Assembly (NCBI GenBank): GCA_022579005.1
Contig: MU401461.1
Span: 359,479 to 423,478 of the forward strand
From: Poronia punctata
Lineage: Eukaryota; Ascomycota; Sordariomycetes; Xylariales; Xylariaceae
DNA length: 64,000 bases
Reading direction: 5' to 3'
Shown here: positions 59,710 to 64,000 of the stretch, one piece after another
Numbering within the stretch: the first letter of the stretch is position 1
How the letters are laid out: each line of letters starts with the position of its first letter
Program-made: the position numbers and the translations under genes
Notes under the pieces: generated by a model
Database searches by the model: none
What the model was told of the DNA's origin: nothing
The model's input: only the letters and a program-made list of their open reading frames with translations

Positions 59710-62700
59710 TTGTACAGTTGGTTATGTATGCCTGGGGTTCGATGTACCTGCGTTGAGATGCAACCAGGGAGGTGTGGGTCCGGGTGCTAATGTAGTTTGT
59801 AACTTGTATCTTGTACTGAGGACCTATCGTTGTTCACAAGCCGAGCGAAAGCGGGAGGAGATGGGAGGAAGCCGGGGTCCAGGATCCAGTCGATGGTACC
59901 GGGGTATTCAAAAGAAGTGCTCAGATTCCACCCAAAAAAAATTGCTGTTGTATACTCGGTGCTGAGTTTGCCAATGATACCGCTCAACAACCCAAACTAG
60001 TGTGTGCGCCGTGTCGAATTTCGTGATAATTAATATTAGATTTTGTCGAATGAATGACCAGATTCAAGCGATGCCAGATCGCCTTTAACTTTTTGATATA
60101 ATGAATAAGACCAGCTTGATTAGAGAGTGTGTATAGTAGAGGGGTAGAGGGGATATGAGGAGGAGGGGCGGGAAGGAGGAAAGAGAAGATAAATTAGGAC
60201 GACACTTGAAGCTTTTGACTCTACAACAACTGCACCATCTACGAGAAAAGGTCGAAGGGCAAAGGAGGTGTGAAGCCTTATATGAATGAATTTGCCCACT
60301 TTCCCCCTCCATAACAAGCTGGTCGTGCTCCGATAACAGAGGGTTAAAAATAGAAACAAGCAATAAGTCGGGGTAAATCCTATTTTAACCCATGATCAAG
60401 TGGCCTAATTACAGGTCATTGCATGCATAATTAACCCATGTTGGGAAGGGAAGACGTGGGTTAAATTGGTGTGCGCTTGCAGACGCCAATCAAAGCGGTC
60501 GGTTCGACGGGCCTAGTATATCGAGTCCGGGCCAAGGATGGATGGTACCCTGGATTGTACCCATCAGCCACCCCACTCGAGGGCAGCGGTGCGGAAGGTA
60601 CGTATGGACCAGGGTGATGCCACTCGGTGCTACGCACGGCTGCAAGCTAGCTGCAAGCGGAGCCGAGCAAGAGACTAAAGGTAGAAAAGACTGGGTCCCT
60701 CGACAGGGGGGAGCAGTGATGTTGGGTGACATTGAGGTCTTTTTGCGAGACTAACTCCGGGTATACTAACTTTTCCCCAAGAGGCGGGTGGTAGTTATGC
60801 CAGTTCATAAGGGCTCTTTCACTGCAACTCGGATGGATCAAATGGGTCGTATGGACCGAAAGGCCCACTGCCCGAGGATCTTGCAGAAAACTGGCCATAA
60901 AGAATGGCCCGGGGGGTATGGATTTCGAATGCAACTCTGCCAGCCCTGTGTTCCCCAGGCGATTTCATAGGTTCATGTAAAGATAGCATCAAGAAGCAGA
61001 TTTTTCTGTGCGGAATACCAACCATGTCAATTATCATCAGTACACACACATCGTGGGTATTCTCGGCCTCAAGAAATATGTTAAGACAAGTTCATTGTTT
61101 TAATGTCTCAAGGGATAATGGTTTCTCAACTAGGCGCGTGTCTTACCTTTGGAACACCCAGACTAACACACGTACCCGTCCCAAACCCCTTCCTTGTGTT
61201 CCTGGACATGCTGTGTGCTCTGAGACACAAGAAAAGGCAAACCTTTTTTTCTTCTTCCCTTTCCCCCTATCTTCATAGTAGACAGCTAGATCAGCCGAGA
61301 TGGAAATGCGCGACCCATACCAGATCAGAGGAAGGAACCCCCATGCAGAATGCAAGGAGGTAAGGGTGCCTGCAGAGACCACGGGCTACAGAGGGTAATT
61401 TGATGATTGGGTAGCGTCATTAATTGACAGCAGCCGTTCTAGGATACCATCGCGAACTTTAGTACCCAGGACTTACACATACAAACCTTCATGAGCAATC
61501 CAAGTTGAAAACACCAGGGCATATAAGTATCTAGTACAGCTCAAGCACTCATCCGGTTTGGTTACCTACGTACATTACAGATTCATACTAGCACGTTGGT
61601 GTGTAGTAAAGGACAGGACCGATATGGCATGACGTCCATGGACGAATGCCCTTTTTTGGTAAATGGATTCAACCGAATGAGTTGTTTTAGCACATTCTCA
61701 TCTTGCTTGATAGCAATATCTTTCCTCAATAGACCAGACTAAAGGCTTCGTCACGATTGGCAAGTAGGTAATCACGCCAAATCACTGCCCACATACAGAC
61801 AATGTACAATCTGAGGGGCCATGGCATGAGCATGAGTATAAGCATGATAGGCATAGAAGTCTCAACACCATCGATACCTAATCAAAATATCTAGTCCAGA
61901 CCTTACTAGGGTAACGCCAATGAGTGGACAGAGGTTCAAGGTAAAATGTCGGGTTGGTCGCACCGATCAGTAACGATTGTCAATCCAAGTCCAGTAATGC
62001 AGGTCTAGATTCCCGCAGGAGTTAAAATTGACTGGTGTGCATTCACCCGTTCGCCCTACCTGTTCACCATCGCGGACGCAGGTAGGTCGCATTGGGCAGT
62101 TACCGGTGATAGGGCGTAAAGCAAAAGAAGAATAAGATCTGCCCAAGAGTCTACGAGTATCGACATCATCAAGCATGTGTCGGTAGGTTAGAAAGAACGG
62201 ACGAGGTATAAAGGCACGTTCTTCTGCTCGTATGGAAAACGTACAACGTGACACAGAAACCACATGTGCGCCATGCTCTCTTGTCTCGGTGCACACATTG
62301 CACATTATCTTTCTGTACCTTGGCGTGTGCTTGGGATAGGTATTAGAATAGGTAGGTAGGTATTGCATGTGTTGGGAGGAATGGAGGGACAAACCTCCGT
62401 ATAGAAAGTGCGCTGATTCGCCGTTGGCCTAAGGTTAGCGCTAAAGGCCGATTGAGCCGGTTAGGTCTAGCGGAATGTGACAAGTATCGAAGCGGCCGCA
62501 CATTGACCGCTTATTGGCCAGAGCTTCAGAGCTAGAGCTCGGGACGGATGGCTGCCAAGAATCGAGAGTAGCCAATCTCTATGCAAGGACGGGAAGCTCC
62601 CACTAGCGTGCTCTGTTAGCTCGTAGCTTGTCTAGCCTATCCTGGCCCCCCTTTCGCACCATACCTACTTGGTTAGGGAAGTTACTTTACCCTGTTAGTG

Positions 62701-63034
62701 GACGCGAGTGGGGTTGATGCAAGCAGTGTTACAGTACAGCAATATTATGCAGCCAAGTGGAAAACGACATCCTGGGATGGCTAGTCGACTTCTAGGGGTG
62801 CTTTGGGGTTCTGGAGACTGGGGGGGAGCATTCGCCAACAAAGTTCGCCATCTCCCCCCTCCTTCACGATAGTGGTGGTGAGAGTGGCTTGACTGGCGGT
62901 GCTGCAGTACATCGCCCCTGATTCCCGGCGCTGCTGTTTCTAGTATCCGGACTATAATTTAAACCCAATTGGGCAAGGTACGCGCTGTGCGCCTTATTCT
63001 AGCCACCGCTTAACCCAAACAGTACAAAAAGCAA
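59710..63034. other. Gene-free stretch of about 3.3 kb
   Basis: Promoter of the Zn2Cys6 gene, then unassigned DNA. Short frames here show no family features. No RNA gene recognised. Confidence 0.5.
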
Positions 63035-64000
63035 AGCGCACCTTAAAAAAAAAAAAATAAATCCTTAAAACGTATAGTTAATAACTTTTTAGTATAAACT
63101 GTTAGAACTAGCATAAATAGCTAAATTGTATATATTAATTAATATACGCGTAAAGAGGTAAAACTTCTCTTCTTTGCAAAATCTGCATATACTAAATAAG
63201 TAAGGAAAAACTTTTTATAAAAAGACCTTTTTCTTTATAGTAGTCTTTACTATAGCTATATAACTTTTACTATATAAGCATTATATTAATTTCTATTATT
63301 TTATAACTTATTAAATCTAACATACCCCTTTAAAATAAGCTAACATACTAGTTTATTTTATAGCTATAAATAATATTTTTATTTTACAATATTATAGCTT
63401 TTATAATAATAGTTATAATATTTTAAATTATTTTAATTTATCTTTTTAGTTTTCTTGCACTTTTATAGTAATAAGCTAATCAATTTTAGTTTAAATAGCT
63501 TTAATATTAATTAAATTAATTTATTATAAAAAGCTTGCTTACTTATTTTATACTAAAAACTTTATAAAACTATTTGCTATTATTAAATTTGTTAGTATAT
63601 AAACTACTTAAAGCGTTTTAATAATTACTTTTTAACGTAATTAGTAATTATATATATTAACGTACTATAATTTTGTTTTAAGTATTGCAATATTTTTATT
63701 TATTAAATTAATAGTTTGCTAATTATTATATTAAATAATAATATGCTTTTATTTTAAATTAATGCTAAGCTTGTTAATAAGCTAGCTAATAAACATAGCT
63801 TTTTTTATAGCTTAAGCTAATATAAAAAGCTTAGCTTTAATTATAAAGATAATAACAATATTTTATTTATTTATTTTTTAACTAATAAGTTTACTAAAAA
63901 AAAGCATTATATATGCTTATAAGCTTTTTTAATTAATAATATTATTAGTAAATAATAAATTACTAGCTACTTTAAGCTTATTTTTGTTTTTAAACTATAA
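63035..64000. other. Very AT-rich block at right end
   Basis: Composition changes sharply at about 63035, after CCGCTTAACCC and an A run near 63044. From there to the window end almost all sequence is A and T, dominated by TATA, TTAA and AAGCTT-type words with few CpG. No frame of note. This fits a RIP-degraded repeat or the edge of an AT isochore. It continues beyond the window. Confidence 0.75.

Overview
The window is nuclear DNA of a filamentous ascomycete, most likely a Sordariomycete-type Pezizomycotina. The evidence is short spliceosomal introns (about 50-220 nt) with GTRNGT donors, CTRAC branch points and YAG acceptors, together with fungal proteins: Gfa1, Pre4, a molybdenum cofactor sulfurase, Cdc6, a PalF/Rim8-type arrestin, Shr3 and a Zn2Cys6 regulator. 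Well-kept housekeeping genes alternate with long gene-free stretches of microsatellites, homopolymers and decayed transposon sequence. No tRNA, rRNA or CRISPR array was seen.

Layout. 1-2.7 kb: no gene. 2.7-10.3 kb: gfa1 (+), proteasome beta7/pre4 (-) divergent from an HCNGP/SAP30BP-like gene (+), then a conserved fungal protein with a mitochondrial-type N-terminus (-). 10.3-12.8 kb: empty. 12.8-13.4 kb: a small three-exon conidiation/stress-type gene (+). 13.4-18.9 kb: gene-free, with a degenerate 60-bp minisatellite and a 1.17-kb AT-rich transposon relic that has 47-bp terminal inverted repeats and TA target duplications. 18.9-20.3 kb: a four-exon nuclear-type hypothetical gene (-) with a 21-nt exon. 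21.9-23.9 kb: an MFS transporter pseudogene (+) with many frameshifts. 25.4-25.9 kb: a Copia gag remnant. 26.2-29.6 kb: a five-exon ankyrin/subtilisin-like gene (-) whose catalytic serine position is Asp. 30.6-31.6 kb: an unrecognised two-exon gene (-). 32.8-38.0 kb: molybdenum cofactor sulfurase (-) divergent from cdc6 (+). 38-41.8 kb: empty. 41.8-49.2 kb: PalF-like arrestin and two RING-finger paralogs, all (+). 50.8-53.4 kb: shr3 (+) facing a cysteine-rich, Ser/Thr-rich membrane protein (-). 53.4-57.5 kb: empty, microsatellites. 57.5-59.7 kb: a Zn2Cys6 transcription factor (-). 59.7-63.0 kb: empty. 63.03-64.0 kb: an abrupt, very AT-rich block running off the end.

Most genes act independently: hexosamine and chitin precursor synthesis, proteolysis, replication licensing, ambient-pH signalling, permease export, molybdoenzyme maturation. 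There is no biosynthetic gene cluster. The most unusual parts are the ankyrin/pseudo-subtilisin gene, the TIR element, the shattered transporter and the RING pair. Exon boundaries were derived by reading splice signals and checking phase by hand. They are predictions without transcript support.
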